From contig NZ_JAGTUT010000001.1 in the NCBI RefSeq assembly GCF_025685605.1, positions 372,001 to 436,000 of the forward strand: a DNA stretch of 64,000 bases. Direction: 5' to 3'. Of the stretch, positions 8,372-17,398 are shown one piece after another (position 1 is the first letter of the stretch; every line of letters starts with the position of its first letter). This DNA is from Granulicella arctica (GTDB lineage: Bacteria; Acidobacteriota; Terriglobia; Terriglobales; Acidobacteriaceae). A model generated the notes under the pieces. It searched no databases, was not told the DNA's origin, and was given only the letters and a program-made list of their open reading frames with translations. The position numbers were made by a program, and so were the translations under genes.

Positions 8372-11300
8372 CTACAGTTCGGATTCGTCTGCTATCTGCT
8401 GAGGTCCCTTATCGTTGCGATGCAGCATGCTGAAGAAGACGGGAACAAAGGTCAGCGTGGCTACCGTAGCCAGCAGCAGGCCGCCGATCACAGCGCGGCC
8501 AAGCGGAGCGTTCTGCTCGCCGCCGTCGCCCAGCCCCAGCGCCATCGGGATCATGCCGATGATCATCGCGAGAGCTGTCATCAACACTGGGCGGAAGCGG
8601 GTAAACCCGGCTGAAAGCGCAGCTTCGACCGCGTTCATGCCACTTTCCATCTGCTCCTGTGCGAAGCTCACCACGAGAATGCTGTTTGCCGTCGCCACGC
8701 CCATGCACATGATCGATCCGGTCAGGGCAGGCACGCTGATCCGCGTATGCGTCAGGAAGAGGAGCCAGACAATGCCGCACAACGCAGCGGGAAGCGCCGC
8801 GATGATGATGAAGGGGTCAAGCCACGATTGGAAGTTCACCACGATCAGCATGTACACCAGCACAATCGAGAAGAACAAGCCGCCGACTAACCCAACGAAC
8901 GACGTCCGCATCGTCTGAATCTGCCCACGCACGATTACCTGCGAGCCGCGCGGCAGACCCTTCTTGTTATCGGCCACAATCTTGTCGATTGACTTAGCTA
9001 CGCTCGCAAGATCGGTGTCCTCTACCGCGCCGTAGATATCGATAACCGGCTGCACGTTGTAGTGGCTTACGGTTCCCGGCTCTGTTCCGCGATTGATCGC
9101 CGCCAGATTGCCGAGGATCTGGGGTGCGCCATTCGCTCCAGTCACTGGAATATTCCGCAGGTCCTGCAGGTTCTGCAGATCGTACTGCGGCTCCTGGATC
9201 GCCACGCTATAGCTCACGCCATTCAATGGATTGAGCCAATACGACGGTGTCGTCTGGAAGCTGCCGCTTAGCGTCACCAGCAGGTTTCCCGCAACGTCCC
9301 TCTGTGAAAAGCCCACCTGTTGCGCCTGTGTACGATCCACTTTGACCGTAAAGTTCGGCGCATCGAATGGCTGCTGGATACGGAGATCCGTCGTTCCCGC
9401 AACGTGGCGAATCTGCGCGAGCAACTTCTCCGCATAGTCACGGTTCGCCTGTACATCGTTTCCGACGACCTGGATATCGAGCGGTGCCGGAAGGCCGAAG
9501 TTCAGGATCTGGCTGACGATGTCGGTCGGCAGATAATAGAACGTCGAACCCGGGAACTGAGTAATCAGCTTCCGCCGCAGCTCCTGCATATACGGCATCG
9601 TCGCGCTATGGTCCTCGCTCAATGTGACGAGGATGTCCGCATCACCAGAGCCGATCGGCGCTGAGTTGCTGTAGGAAAGATTCAGTCCGCTATACGGCAG
9701 CCCGATGTTATCGATGATCGTCACCAGCTCAGACTTCGGGATCATCCGCCGAATTTCCTGGTCGATCTCATCGCAAAGCTTCGCTGTCTCCTCGATGCGC
9801 GTACCCGTCGGTGCCCGAACATGCAGCTTGAACTGGCCACTGTCGACCGTCGGGAAAAAGTCCTGCCCAAGCCACGGGTAGAGCACGCCCATCGACACAA
9901 AGCAGAAGCCGAAGAAGCACAGCAGGAAGGCCGGACGATGCGCAACGCAGATCGCCAGGAAGCCGTGATATGCCGACCGCAGCTTCTCAAAGTTCCGCTC
10001 GAACACGCGCTGGAAGACGATGAAAGGATTTCTGCTCGTCTTCTTCGCAGCCTCGGCCTCTTCGGAGTGGGGCAGCAGCAGGTACTTCGCCATCGTCGGC
10101 ACAATCGTTCGCGAGAGGAAGTACGACGCAAGCATCGCGAAGACGACTGCCTCTGCAAGTGGTACGAAGAGGTAGCGTGCCACACCACTGAGAAAGAACA
10201 TGGGGACAAACACGATGCAGATTGAAAGCGTCGAGACGAAGGCCGGAATGGCGATCTGCGTTGCGCCGTCGAGAATCGCCTGCTCGGTGTCCTTGCCGAG
10301 TTCGATGTTGCGATTGATGTTTTCAATCTCGACCGTCGCATCATCCACAAGGATGCCGACGGCCAGCGCCAGCCCTCCCAAGGTCATGATGTTGATCGTC
10401 TCGCCCAGCGCGCTCATCGTGATGATCGACACAAGGATCGACAGCGGGATCGACACCGCGATGATGATCGTACTGCGCCAGCTTCCCAGAAAGACGAGGA
10501 TCATGATCGCGGTCAGGACGGCGGCAATCAGCGCCTCACGCACAACACCGTTGATCGCGCCGCGTACAAACACCGACTGGTCCGCCAGTGGCTGAATCCG
10601 CAACTGGGGCGGCAGCGAACTCGCGATCAACGGCAGCTTTTCGCGTACCCGCTTGATGATGTCAAGGGTCGAGACGCTTCCAGATTTTTGAATTGTAACC
10701 AGCGAAGATCGTTGTCCATCCACGCGCACGATGTTCGTCTGCGGCGGGAAACCATCGCGCACATGGCTTACGTCATGGACATAGACTGTCGAACCATTGA
10801 TCGTCTTGATCGGCAGATCGTTCAATTCCTGGATCGTGGTTGGACTACTGTTCGTCTCGATCTGGTACTCATACGTCCCGATCTTCGCCGTTCCAGCCGG
10901 AAGAATAATATTCGACGCGCTAAACGTATTCACCACGTCGACCGGCGAGAGTCCTTTGGCCTGCAACGCCTGGCTGTCGATATCGACCTGCACCTGCCGC
11001 TGCTTGCCACCATACGGAAACGGTATCGATGCACCTTGTACGGTCGCCAGTTGGGTACGGATGAAATTTGTACCAATGTCGTTAAACTGCTGCTCCGAGA
11101 TGCCCTGCCCCGAGAGCGAAAGCTGCAGCACCGGTACGCTCGAAGCACTGTAGGTGATCACGAGAGGAGGCGTCGTGCCCGGCGGCAACTGGCGCAGTGC
11201 CGTCTGTGCGATAGCCGTGATTTCAGCGACTGCCGACGGTACATTCGCGCCCGGCTGGAAGAAGACCTTGATGACCGCAATGCCCGTCAGCGATTGCGAT

Positions 11301-11545
11301 TCGATGTGTTCGATATCGCTCACGGTCGTCGTCATGTTCCGCTCGAACGGCGTCACAATGCGATTCCCAAGCTCCTGCGGCGACAACCCCGCGTAGTTCC
11401 AGATAATCGAAACGACAGGGATATCGATGTTCGGAAAGATATCCGTCGGTGTACGAAGAATGACGATCGGGCCCAGAATCAACAGCAGCAACGAAAATAC
11501 AACAAACGTGTAAGGCCTGCGCAGGGCAAGTCGAACAATCCACAT
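8372..11545 (-). CDS. RND efflux pump permease (HAE1-type)
   Basis: This 1057-residue inner-membrane pump of the AcrB/MdtB class is driven by protons. It shows the tandem-repeat layout: a first membrane helix near residues 10-30, a periplasmic porter domain (about 40-330), six helices, a second large loop and six more helices. The helix 4 signature VGILVDDATVEIENINR carries the two adjacent Asp residues of proton relay and is of drug-pump (HAE1) rather than heavy-metal type. The C-terminal half has the symmetric TGSIMCMGVATANSILVV. Gene order is pump, adaptor, acetyltransferase. Substrates cannot be inferred. Confidence 0.95.
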   Translation of the reverse strand: MWIVRLALRRPYTFVVFSLLLLILGPIVILRTPTDIFPNIDIPVVSIIWNYAGLSPQELGNRIVTPFERNMTTTVSDIEHIESQSLTGIAVIKVFFQPGANVPSAVAEITAIAQTALRQLPPGTTPPLVITYSASSVPVLQLSLSGQGISEQQFNDIGTNFIRTQLATVQGASIPFPYGGKQRQVQVDIDSQALQAKGLSPVDVVNTFSASNIILPAGTAKIGTYEYQIETNSSPTTIQELNDLPIKTINGSTVYVHDVSHVRDGFPPQTNIVRVDGQRSSLVTIQKSGSVSTLDIIKRVREKLPLIASSLPPQLRIQPLADQSVFVRGAINGVVREALIAAVLTAIMILVFLGSWRSTIIIAVSIPLSILVSIITMSALGETINIMTLGGLALAVGILVDDATVEIENINRNIELGKDTEQAILDGATQIAIPAFVSTLSICIVFVPMFFLSGVARYLFVPLAEAVVFAMLASYFLSRTIVPTMAKYLLLPHSEEAEAAKKTSRNPFIVFQRVFERNFEKLRSAYHGFLAICVAHRPAFLLCFFGFCFVSMGVLYPWLGQDFFPTVDSGQFKLHVRAPTGTRIEETAKLCDEIDQEIRRMIPKSELVTIIDNIGLPYSGLNLSYSNSAPIGSGDADILVTLSEDHSATMPYMQELRRKLITQFPGSTFYYLPTDIVSQILNFGLPAPLDIQVVGNDVQANRDYAEKLLAQIRHVAGTTDLRIQQPFDAPNFTVKVDRTQAQQVGFSQRDVAGNLLVTLSGSFQTTPSYWLNPLNGVSYSVAIQEPQYDLQNLQDLRNIPVTGANGAPQILGNLAAINRGTEPGTVSHYNVQPVIDIYGAVEDTDLASVAKSIDKIVADNKKGLPRGSQVIVRGQIQTMRTSFVGLVGGLFFSIVLVYMLIVVNFQSWLDPFIIIAALPAALCGIVWLLFLTHTRISVPALTGSIMCMGVATANSILVVSFAQEQMESGMNAVEAALSAGFTRFRPVLMTALAMIIGMIPMALGLGDGGEQNAPLGRAVIGGLLLATVATLTFVPVFFSMLHRNDKGPQQIADESEL

Positions 11546-11716
11546 GAAAACTTCTCCTGAGCCTCTATACGTTAGGGCAGTTGCAGAGCCAAACAGGTCG
11601 AGCCGCGCTCATCATTCCTGTGCGTATGCTCTTTCGACGTGCCGGGACCACTTAAAGCTTCACTCTTTGCTCTTCAGAGACGAAGACAAAATCACAGCGC
11701 TGGGTACTTCCACAGT

Positions 11717-12493
11717 TCACCACGCGTGGTAGAAGCCCTCCTTTTGCTCAAGCTGCACTTCGGTATCGAAAAGGTCTGATAATCGAACCGCCGTCAGCAG
11801 CTCCTCTTTCGGCCCATCTGCCACAATCCGACCCTCCTGCATCATCAGCACACGGTCCATCTCCGGCAGGATATCGGCGATATGGTGTGTGATCAGCAGG
11901 ATACCGGTTCCCTGCTGGGCAAGCTGCCGCAGCAACAGCCGCAGGTCTCGTTGCGCAGAAAGATCGAGCGCGTTCGAAGGCTCATCGAGCAGTAGCATGT
12001 CCGCAGAGCCAACCAGCGCCCGGCCAATCATAATGCGCCGCTGCTGACCCGCCGACATCCCACCAACCTGCTTGTCGCGCAGCGCAACAGCATCCACCTG
12101 AACCAGCACCTCTTCGGCGCGTGCCAGCAACGCTGGCGTAATCGTCAGGTTGGGCCAAAGAGTGCTGCTCGAGAAAAATCCAGAAAGGATGGCATCGAAG
12201 CCGGTTGTCCGCCGCGTCGGCTCCCCCGGTAGGTCGGCCGAGACGACGCCCAGCTTCTTCTTGAGTTCAGTCAGGTCCCACCGCGACCGGCCAAAGATGC
12301 TGACCGTTGTCTCCGGCTGGACTAGGGGGTAGCATTCGCAAGTCATCGCCTTGATCAGCGTAGACTTGCCACAGCCATTCGGTCCCAGTATAGCAATGTG
12401 CTCGCCGCGGTTGATGCTCAGGCTGACGTCGTGCAAAACAACTGTCTCGCCGCGAGCGACGCTGACGTGTTCAAACTTTAGAAAAGGAAGCAT
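11717..12493 (-). CDS. ABC transporter ATP-binding protein
   Basis: This is a single ABC ATPase of about 258 residues, with Walker A GPNGCGKST, signature MSAGQQRRI (a variant of LSGGQ), Walker B MLLLDEPSNALD and switch LITHHI. It resembles the ModF/iron-siderophore-like group of cytosolic ATPases, but no permease or binding protein is adjacent, so its partner is unknown. I place the start at the ATG at 12493. A longer reading begins at a GTG at 12535, but that codon lies inside a perfect 9-bp inverted repeat (12531-12552) and the extra residues look unlike the family N-terminus. Confidence 0.85.
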   Translation of the reverse strand: MLPFLKFEHVSVARGETVVLHDVSLSINRGEHIAILGPNGCGKSTLIKAMTCECYPLVQPETTVSIFGRSRWDLTELKKKLGVVSADLPGEPTRRTTGFDAILSGFFSSSTLWPNLTITPALLARAEEVLVQVDAVALRDKQVGGMSAGQQRRIMIGRALVGSADMLLLDEPSNALDLSAQRDLRLLLRQLAQQGTGILLITHHIADILPEMDRVLMMQEGRIVADGPKEELLTAVRLSDLFDTEVQLEQKEGFYHAW

Positions 12494-12530
12494 ACCTTCA
12501 CAGGATAGCTGCTTCGGCTTTCTCAAGCGT

Positions 12531-12552
12531 CGCACCGTTCTATAACGGTGCG
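12531..12552. repeat. Perfect 9-bp inverted repeat before the ABC ATPase
   Basis: CGCACCGTT and AACGGTGCG pair around a CTAT loop. It lies between the stop of the small upstream gene and the ABC ATPase on the minus strand. No T-run follows, so it could be an operator or an mRNA stability hairpin as easily as a terminator. Confidence 0.6.
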
Positions 12553-12553
12553 C

Positions 12554-12757
12554 TTAGAAGGAAATTTGCAGCCACTCCGCCTTCTCTTCGGGCGTCTCAG
12601 GATCGCGTACCGCATGGCGGTACCAGGAAACAGCCGCTGTCAGCTTCCGAAGCCAGGTTGATTCGGACACTTGTTCGGCTTGCGAAGTGCCCTTAGACTG
12701 TCGGGTCGTGGACGTGCTGGGTATATCGTTGGGACGTGCTGCAGGTATTGAGCTCAT
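12554..12757 (-). CDS. Small hypothetical protein (67 aa)
   Basis: The reading starts at an ATG at 12757 with AGAGG seven bases upstream; an open frame extends to 12859 without a comparable site. The first 30 residues are Ser/Thr/Pro/Gln-rich and probably disordered, and the C-terminal part (LRKLTAAVSWYRHAVRDPET) may form an amphipathic helix. No family was recognised. It lies 176 bases after the AIM24-family gene and just before the ABC ATPase, all leftward. Confidence 0.45.
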   Translation of the reverse strand: MSSIPAARPNDIPSTSTTRQSKGTSQAEQVSESTWLRKLTAAVSWYRHAVRDPETPEEKAEWLQISF

Positions 12758-12932
12758 CAGGTTGCCTCTGGACGAAATTCTCGTACGAAGGACCGTTTCT
12801 CCCTGAAACAGCGATACACAAGGCGAGGGGAAGCGCTCCAAACTCCCAGAGAGTATCAATTCTCAGACGAACCGAAGCTCACTCTTTGGTAACTTGGCAT
12901 CCCAAAACGTTGAATGTTTCTCCTGTCAACAG

Positions 12933-13688
12933 CTACTGCATGTTGCGAAGCACTGAACCCACCAATCCGCCCACAACTCCACTTTCTGTCTGCTGCACCC
13001 GCTCGACCTTCATGTACTCCTGGAGCTGGTGCGCCAGCCGTGAGATAGGCAGCGTCTGCAACCACACACGACCCGGCCCTGTCAGCGCAGCGAGAAAGAT
13101 ACCATCGCCGCCGAAGATCATGTTCTTGATACCCGGGATGCGCGCGATCTGGAAGTTGACACTCGTCTGAAATGCGCCAACGTGGCCCGGATGCACCCGC
13201 AGCAACTCGCCCGGCGCCAGGTCCTTGATGATCACCTCTCCCGAAAGCTCCAGCCACGCAACTCCCTGGCCGGTAAGCTTCTGCAGCAGAAAGCCGTCGC
13301 CGCCAAAGATGCCCGCGCCCAGCGACTGCTGAAATCCGACACCAAGATTCACATTTTGCGTGGCACACAGAAAACCATGCCGATGCACAAGGTACTCCTG
13401 GTTCGCATTCACGTCGACGGGCACAATATGCCCCGGCACCCGCGTCGCAAACGCCACCTCACCCGGAGCGCCGATCGCCCGATACTCTGTCATAAAGAGC
13501 GACCCGCCGCCCGCCACACGCTTCAGCGCACCGAAGAAGCCGCCGCCCCCACCCATCTGCGTGTGCGTCGTCATCTGAATCGTGGCCGACATCCACGAAA
13601 GCTCGCCCGCCTCCGAGACAATCGCGTCATTCTGCCCCAGCGCAAACTCGAGGACAGGCATCGTGGTACCAAGAATGCGGCTTTGCAT
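12933..13688 (-). CDS. AIM24 / TIGR00266 family protein
   Basis: This 251-residue protein belongs to the AIM24/TIGR00266 family, beta-rich trimeric-looking proteins related to tubby-like folds and found in bacteria and mitochondria; the molecular role is not established. Visible features are a very Gly-rich loop MGGGGGFFGALKRVAGGGSLF near residue 45, then repeated Gly/Asp-rich beta motifs: LGAGIFGGDGFLLQKLTG and IKNMIFGGDGIFLAALTG. The duplicated FGGDG(F/I)(F/L)L element is typical of the family. No signal peptide is seen, so it is probably cytosolic. It lies 50 bases after the GT2 gene and may be the distal end of that operon. Confidence 0.85.
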   Translation of the reverse strand: MQSRILGTTMPVLEFALGQNDAIVSEAGELSWMSATIQMTTHTQMGGGGGFFGALKRVAGGGSLFMTEYRAIGAPGEVAFATRVPGHIVPVDVNANQEYLVHRHGFLCATQNVNLGVGFQQSLGAGIFGGDGFLLQKLTGQGVAWLELSGEVIIKDLAPGELLRVHPGHVGAFQTSVNFQIARIPGIKNMIFGGDGIFLAALTGPGRVWLQTLPISRLAHQLQEYMKVERVQQTESGVVGGLVGSVLRNMQ

Positions 13689-13738
13689 AAGGCTCTCCGG
13701 GACATTCTGAATCGTCGTCGCAAGTATAGCCGGGACCC

Positions 13739-14437
13739 TTACGGATGTCGCGATAATCCTGTGCGGAAAAGTACTTCAAGGATCCGTACCGCCGCCTTCA
13801 TCGAAGCAGCCAGATCCCCTGAAACCTTGCTCGTCCCCCCGATGCGCCGCCGATAGTCCACCACGATCTCGCGAATCCGCAGCCTGTGCTGCGCCGCCTT
13901 GATCTGCATCTCAAGATTCCAGCCATACGTCATCTCGGACATCTGTAACTGCTCCAGTGACGTTCTGCGAATCGCCCGAAACGGTCCCATATCGGTATAC
14001 CGCACGCCCTGAAAGATCCTCAGCAGCAGGCCGACGAAGTGACCCGCAAACACCTGGCTTCCCAGCATCGATCCTGCCTCGCGATCTCCCTTGATCCGTG
14101 ACCCAAGCACGAAGTCCGCCTCACCGCTCCCAATCGGCGCCACCAGCCGCGAAAGGTCCGCAATGATGTCGCTGCCATCCCCATCCATGTAGACCAGAAT
14201 CCCACTGGTCGCCAGCGCCGCATCCGACCCCGCCTTGCACGCCGCACCATAGCCTCGCGGCGACGTGATCACCCGCGCACCCTGCGCAGCCGCAATCGCC
14301 CCCGTACCATCGGTCGAACCATTGTCCACAACGATGCACTCGGCAATTAGATTCCAAGGCATCGAAGCGACCACTTGGCCAATCGATTCATGCTCGTTCA
14401 AAGCAGGAATAATGACGGAGATACGAAGCTCAGGCAA
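13739..14437 (-). CDS. Family 2 glycosyltransferase (polyprenyl-phosphate mannosyltransferase-like)
   Basis: This is a GT-A fold glycosyltransferase resembling DPM1-type enzymes, which load a sugar onto a polyprenyl phosphate carrier. Motifs are ISVIIPALNEHESIG, VVDNGSTDGT, the metal-binding VYMDGDGSD and a downstream LGSRIKGDREAGSML. I place the start at a TTG at 14437, which overlaps the end of the upstream gene by 8 bases. An ATG at 14503 adds 22 residues that do not look like the family and would give a 74-base overlap. No long hydrophobic C-terminus is present, so it is peripheral rather than integral. It is the last gene of a six-gene operon. Confidence 0.85.
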   Translation of the reverse strand: MPELRISVIIPALNEHESIGQVVASMPWNLIAECIVVDNGSTDGTGAIAAAQGARVITSPRGYGAACKAGSDAALATSGILVYMDGDGSDIIADLSRLVAPIGSGEADFVLGSRIKGDREAGSMLGSQVFAGHFVGLLLRIFQGVRYTDMGPFRAIRRTSLEQLQMSEMTYGWNLEMQIKAAQHRLRIREIVVDYRRRIGGTSKVSGDLAASMKAAVRILEVLFRTGLSRHP

Positions 14438-14786
14438 GATAGTCCACTCTTCTGCCTCTCTCCATCCACACGGCAATCGCGATGAGTAATGCTTTCGGCC
14501 CAAACCACATCAGCACGGCGTAGATGCTCAGCATATGGGAAAGGCTACCAAGCGAAAGGCTGGCTACAATTACCGCTGCGATCAGGATGAGACCGATGCG
14601 AAGTCGATAGGGAACGATGAGCAACGGTACGATGTCTCCAGCAAAGCACAACCCTATAAACCACGCCTCTATATAGGTATCGTTCTTATTCCACGTAAAG
14701 CCCAGTCCCTCAATCCACACCAGGTTGTAGAAGACATACAGCGCAAAGAAGATGTAGAAGATGATTCCTCTGGCTGCTCGGTTCAT
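14430..14786 (-). CDS. Small integral membrane protein
   Basis: This 118-residue protein has about four predicted membrane helices: residues 8-25 (IIFYIFFALYVFYNLVW), 42-60, 64-82 and 86-107. A charged MERGRRVDYLA tail follows. No family was recognised. It lies 15 bases after the radical SAM gene and overlaps the GT2 gene, so it is translated as part of the same operon. It could help the GT2 enzyme at the membrane, as small partner proteins do in some polyprenyl-phosphate glycosyltransferase pairs. That is inference. Confidence 0.7.
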   Translation of the reverse strand: MNRAARGIIFYIFFALYVFYNLVWIEGLGFTWNKNDTYIEAWFIGLCFAGDIVPLLIVPYRLRIGLILIAAVIVASLSLGSLSHMLSIYAVLMWFGPKALLIAIAVWMERGRRVDYLA

Positions 14787-14801
14787 CTGCTCATCCTACC
14801 G

Positions 14802-15947
14802 TTACAGGCTCCATCGCAATCCGCAATTGCTGCAGGCAGGCGGCGGTGCAGATGTCAGCAGACCATCTCGAAACCGCTGGTACTCCGACCCATTCCAGAT
14901 CTCGCGCAGCGAACTCTGCGTCGCGTCGCCAAGCGTAAAGCTGCCATAGCCCTTCATGCTGAACGGCGCGATGCAGCACGGCAGCACCCGCCCGTTCGCC
15001 GTGATGTACATCAGCGACCAGGGCCGTCGGCATAGCGACCAGGGATTGTCCGTCCGCTGCATCCGGATTGACTCGCCCGGATCAGTCGCGCCCGAAGCCG
15101 AGAACATCACGCCAAGCTCCAGCGCCACTGCCTCAGCCTCGCGGATCAGCGCCTCTTCCCCTTCAGTCGTATGCTCGAAGAGCGCCGACTCAGCCCGCGC
15201 CATCGACTTGTCGCTCATCGGATCGTCAAAGAAGACCAGCCGCTGCAGATACACCTCAGTCACGCCGACCGAGTGCGCCAGCCGCACAAAGTTGGGAAGC
15301 TGATCAACCGTCTCCCGCAGCCCCGTCAACCATAGACTCACGCGCGGCTTGGGCGCATTCAACTCTCGCTGCAGCTGCGTAAAGTTCGCAACGTTCGCCA
15401 CGATCTTGTCGAAGAAGTCCTTGCCCCGCACCATCTGGAAGACCTCAGACTCTGCCGCATCAAGCGACACGCGCAACTCATCGAGCCCCGCCTCGATCAG
15501 TGCCCGTCCGTTGGTGTCATTCAGCAGCGTGCCATTCGTGTTGAAGAGGACATAGATGTTGCGATCCTTCAGATACTTCACCCGCTGGGCGATGTCCTTC
15601 ACCAGCATCGGCTCGCCGATGCCATGCAGCACGACACGCGCAATGTTCGGATACTGATCGATCAGCGAGGTAAACAGCTCCCACGGCATATCCGCCTCGG
15701 GCTCCAGCTGCTCATAGGTTCGCGGACAGGTCGTGCACAGCAGGTTGCACCGATTCGTCGTCTCGAGATACAGACACACCGGCTCCTGCTCAGCGACAGA
15801 GGTCAGCTCCGATTGCGAACCCGGCTTCTGAAAGTAGCGCCGCATCGCATTCTTCTCCTCCTCGGCCTGCTGGGCAGCGGGAGTAAGCGTATCGCGATTC
15901 GGATCAAGCAGTTCGGATGGCGGAAGGATTGGTAGAAGTGTGCTCAT
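14802..15947 (-). CDS. Radical SAM protein with SPASM domain
   Basis: A 381-residue radical SAM enzyme. The SAM-cluster motif is RCNLLCTTCP (Cys67, Cys71, Cys74), followed by the family GIGEPML glycine motif and NTNGTLL. The C-terminal third is a SPASM/Twitch-like region with cysteines in SLCRRPW, LPCCIAPF and the terminal CSNCG (Cys372, Cys375), which would hold auxiliary Fe-S clusters. SPASM enzymes modify peptides, sugars or other substrates; the layout alone does not tell which. Its start overlaps the stop of the GT87-like gene by 4 bases, so it is tightly coupled to envelope-type glycosyltransferases. Confidence 0.9.
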   Translation of the reverse strand: MSTLLPILPPSELLDPNRDTLTPAAQQAEEEKNAMRRYFQKPGSQSELTSVAEQEPVCLYLETTNRCNLLCTTCPRTYEQLEPEADMPWELFTSLIDQYPNIARVVLHGIGEPMLVKDIAQRVKYLKDRNIYVLFNTNGTLLNDTNGRALIEAGLDELRVSLDAAESEVFQMVRGKDFFDKIVANVANFTQLQRELNAPKPRVSLWLTGLRETVDQLPNFVRLAHSVGVTEVYLQRLVFFDDPMSDKSMARAESALFEHTTEGEEALIREAEAVALELGVMFSASGATDPGESIRMQRTDNPWSLCRRPWSLMYITANGRVLPCCIAPFSMKGYGSFTLGDATQSSLREIWNGSEYQRFRDGLLTSAPPPACSNCGLRWSL

Positions 15948-17398
15948 GATTGCCTCTGGACCTCGAGTGGAGCAAGTCGGTGCGGCTCCGCGATGACTGC
16001 GGGAAAGACGTGTTTATAAAGCGGCCAGCGGCGAAGCGCAACCTCAACGACGAAGGCGATCAGCACGCTGCCATACAAAATCTCATTAAGCTGAAACTGC
16101 GGTGCACCATAGCCTGTAGCCAAAGCCGTGTAGCAAAGATAGAACAAGCCACAGCTATACGTGAACACCGTAAGACTGGGAATGAGTACAAGAAAAGGAA
16201 TCAGCCACGCAACATACCAGGGATAGTGCGGCGAAAAGAGCAGCATCAGCGCCAGGGCAAGCGAGATCGCTGGCACCAGAAACTCCGCTTCGGCAGGCAG
16301 TCCGAACTGATAGCCGAGATGATCACCATCGGCAATGTCCGTCCGGCAGCAGGTTCGCCACGCCCAGATAAAAATCGCCAGAAACACCGCGGCACAAAAC
16401 GCAAGGAAGGCGACGGTCGGCAGCGTATGCAGCCCCGGCACATGCTGCGTCAGCTCCAGCAAAAAGTACCGCGCACCCGTCTGCATCCCCTCTTCCTTCA
16501 CATAGCCATTCAGGAAGCCAAACACCTGCACGCCCACACTCGAATAGCACGCATACCCAAACGCCACGATCGCCGCCACCACCGCGGGCATCTTGTACTC
16601 GCCGCGCCGGAACAGCGCTGGCAATAGCACCACCGGATACAGCTTGATCAGGATCGCCACCGCCAGAAACACACCCGTCCACACCGCCTGCTTCCGATAC
16701 CGAGCCAACAGTGTCAGCACGATGAACGCCATCGCAGCCGAGTCCAGATGTCCCGCCTCGCCAATCTCCCAGATCAGAAGCGGACACCACGCATACAGCA
16801 GCGACTGCTCCCGCCGCACGCCAAGCTCTCGCAGAAATGTCGCCAGCCCATACATCGTCAGGCCTTCAAACAAGATCATGCCCGTCTTCATCGCCGTCAC
16901 ACTTGGATTGATAAACGTGATCAGGTAGAAGATAAACTGCGCCGCCGGCGGATAGATCGTATGCGCGTAGTCGCGCCGGTTCATGCTGTCGAAGAGATCC
17001 TGATTCGGCTCACGCAGAAACGTCAGCGCCTTATCTCCCGGCACATACCGGTACGGCGAAATATGCGCGTGCTGCACCACCCCGTCCCACGCATACCGAT
17101 ACACATCCGACGAGAGAAACGGCTCCGGAAACACCACCACTAACCGGCATGCAGTCGCGACCGTAAGGATAATAGGAAATGTAAACCGGTCGACCGGCTG
17201 CGTAAGAATCAGCCACACCGCCGCTGCGAACAGGATGACGGACCAGCCCGAAACACCGGAGTTCCCAATCGTAAAGTGATCACTCTCACTGATCAGCTGC
17301 CGCGTCAGCAGCAGCAGCCCAGAGCCAATCGCCACCAGCACAGCGTTCGTATGCCATGCTCTTGCAGCCGACCAGTGCTGTGGCGCGAGAACCGTCAA
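15944..17398 (-). CDS. GT87/DUF2029-like integral membrane glycosyltransferase
   Basis: This 484-residue protein has about 10-12 membrane helices and resembles GT-C glycosyltransferases of the GT87/DUF2029 group, which use polyprenyl-phosphate-linked mannose as donor on the outer face of the membrane. The first extracytoplasmic loop contains the acidic SSDVYRYAWDGVVQ, like the catalytic Asp-containing loop of the family, followed by NRRDYAHTIYPPAAQFIFY. It overlaps the upstream TIGR04282 gene by 4 bases and the downstream radical SAM gene by 4 bases. The GT2 enzyme in the same operon could make its lipid-linked donor. Acceptor and sugar are unknown. Confidence 0.85.
   Translation of the reverse strand: MTVLAPQHWSAARAWHTNAVLVAIGSGLLLLTRQLISESDHFTIGNSGVSGWSVILFAAAVWLILTQPVDRFTFPIILTVATACRLVVVFPEPFLSSDVYRYAWDGVVQHAHISPYRYVPGDKALTFLREPNQDLFDSMNRRDYAHTIYPPAAQFIFYLITFINPSVTAMKTGMILFEGLTMYGLATFLRELGVRREQSLLYAWCPLLIWEIGEAGHLDSAAMAFIVLTLLARYRKQAVWTGVFLAVAILIKLYPVVLLPALFRRGEYKMPAVVAAIVAFGYACYSSVGVQVFGFLNGYVKEEGMQTGARYFLLELTQHVPGLHTLPTVAFLAFCAAVFLAIFIWAWRTCCRTDIADGDHLGYQFGLPAEAEFLVPAISLALALMLLFSPHYPWYVAWLIPFLVLIPSLTVFTYSCGLFYLCYTALATGYGAPQFQLNEILYGSVLIAFVVEVALRRWPLYKHVFPAVIAEPHRLAPLEVQRQS

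Noticed and set aside
10688..11560. 290-codon plus-strand frame opposite the RND pump
   Set aside because: Arg-rich, antisense to a full-length RND permease, with no domain-like pattern.
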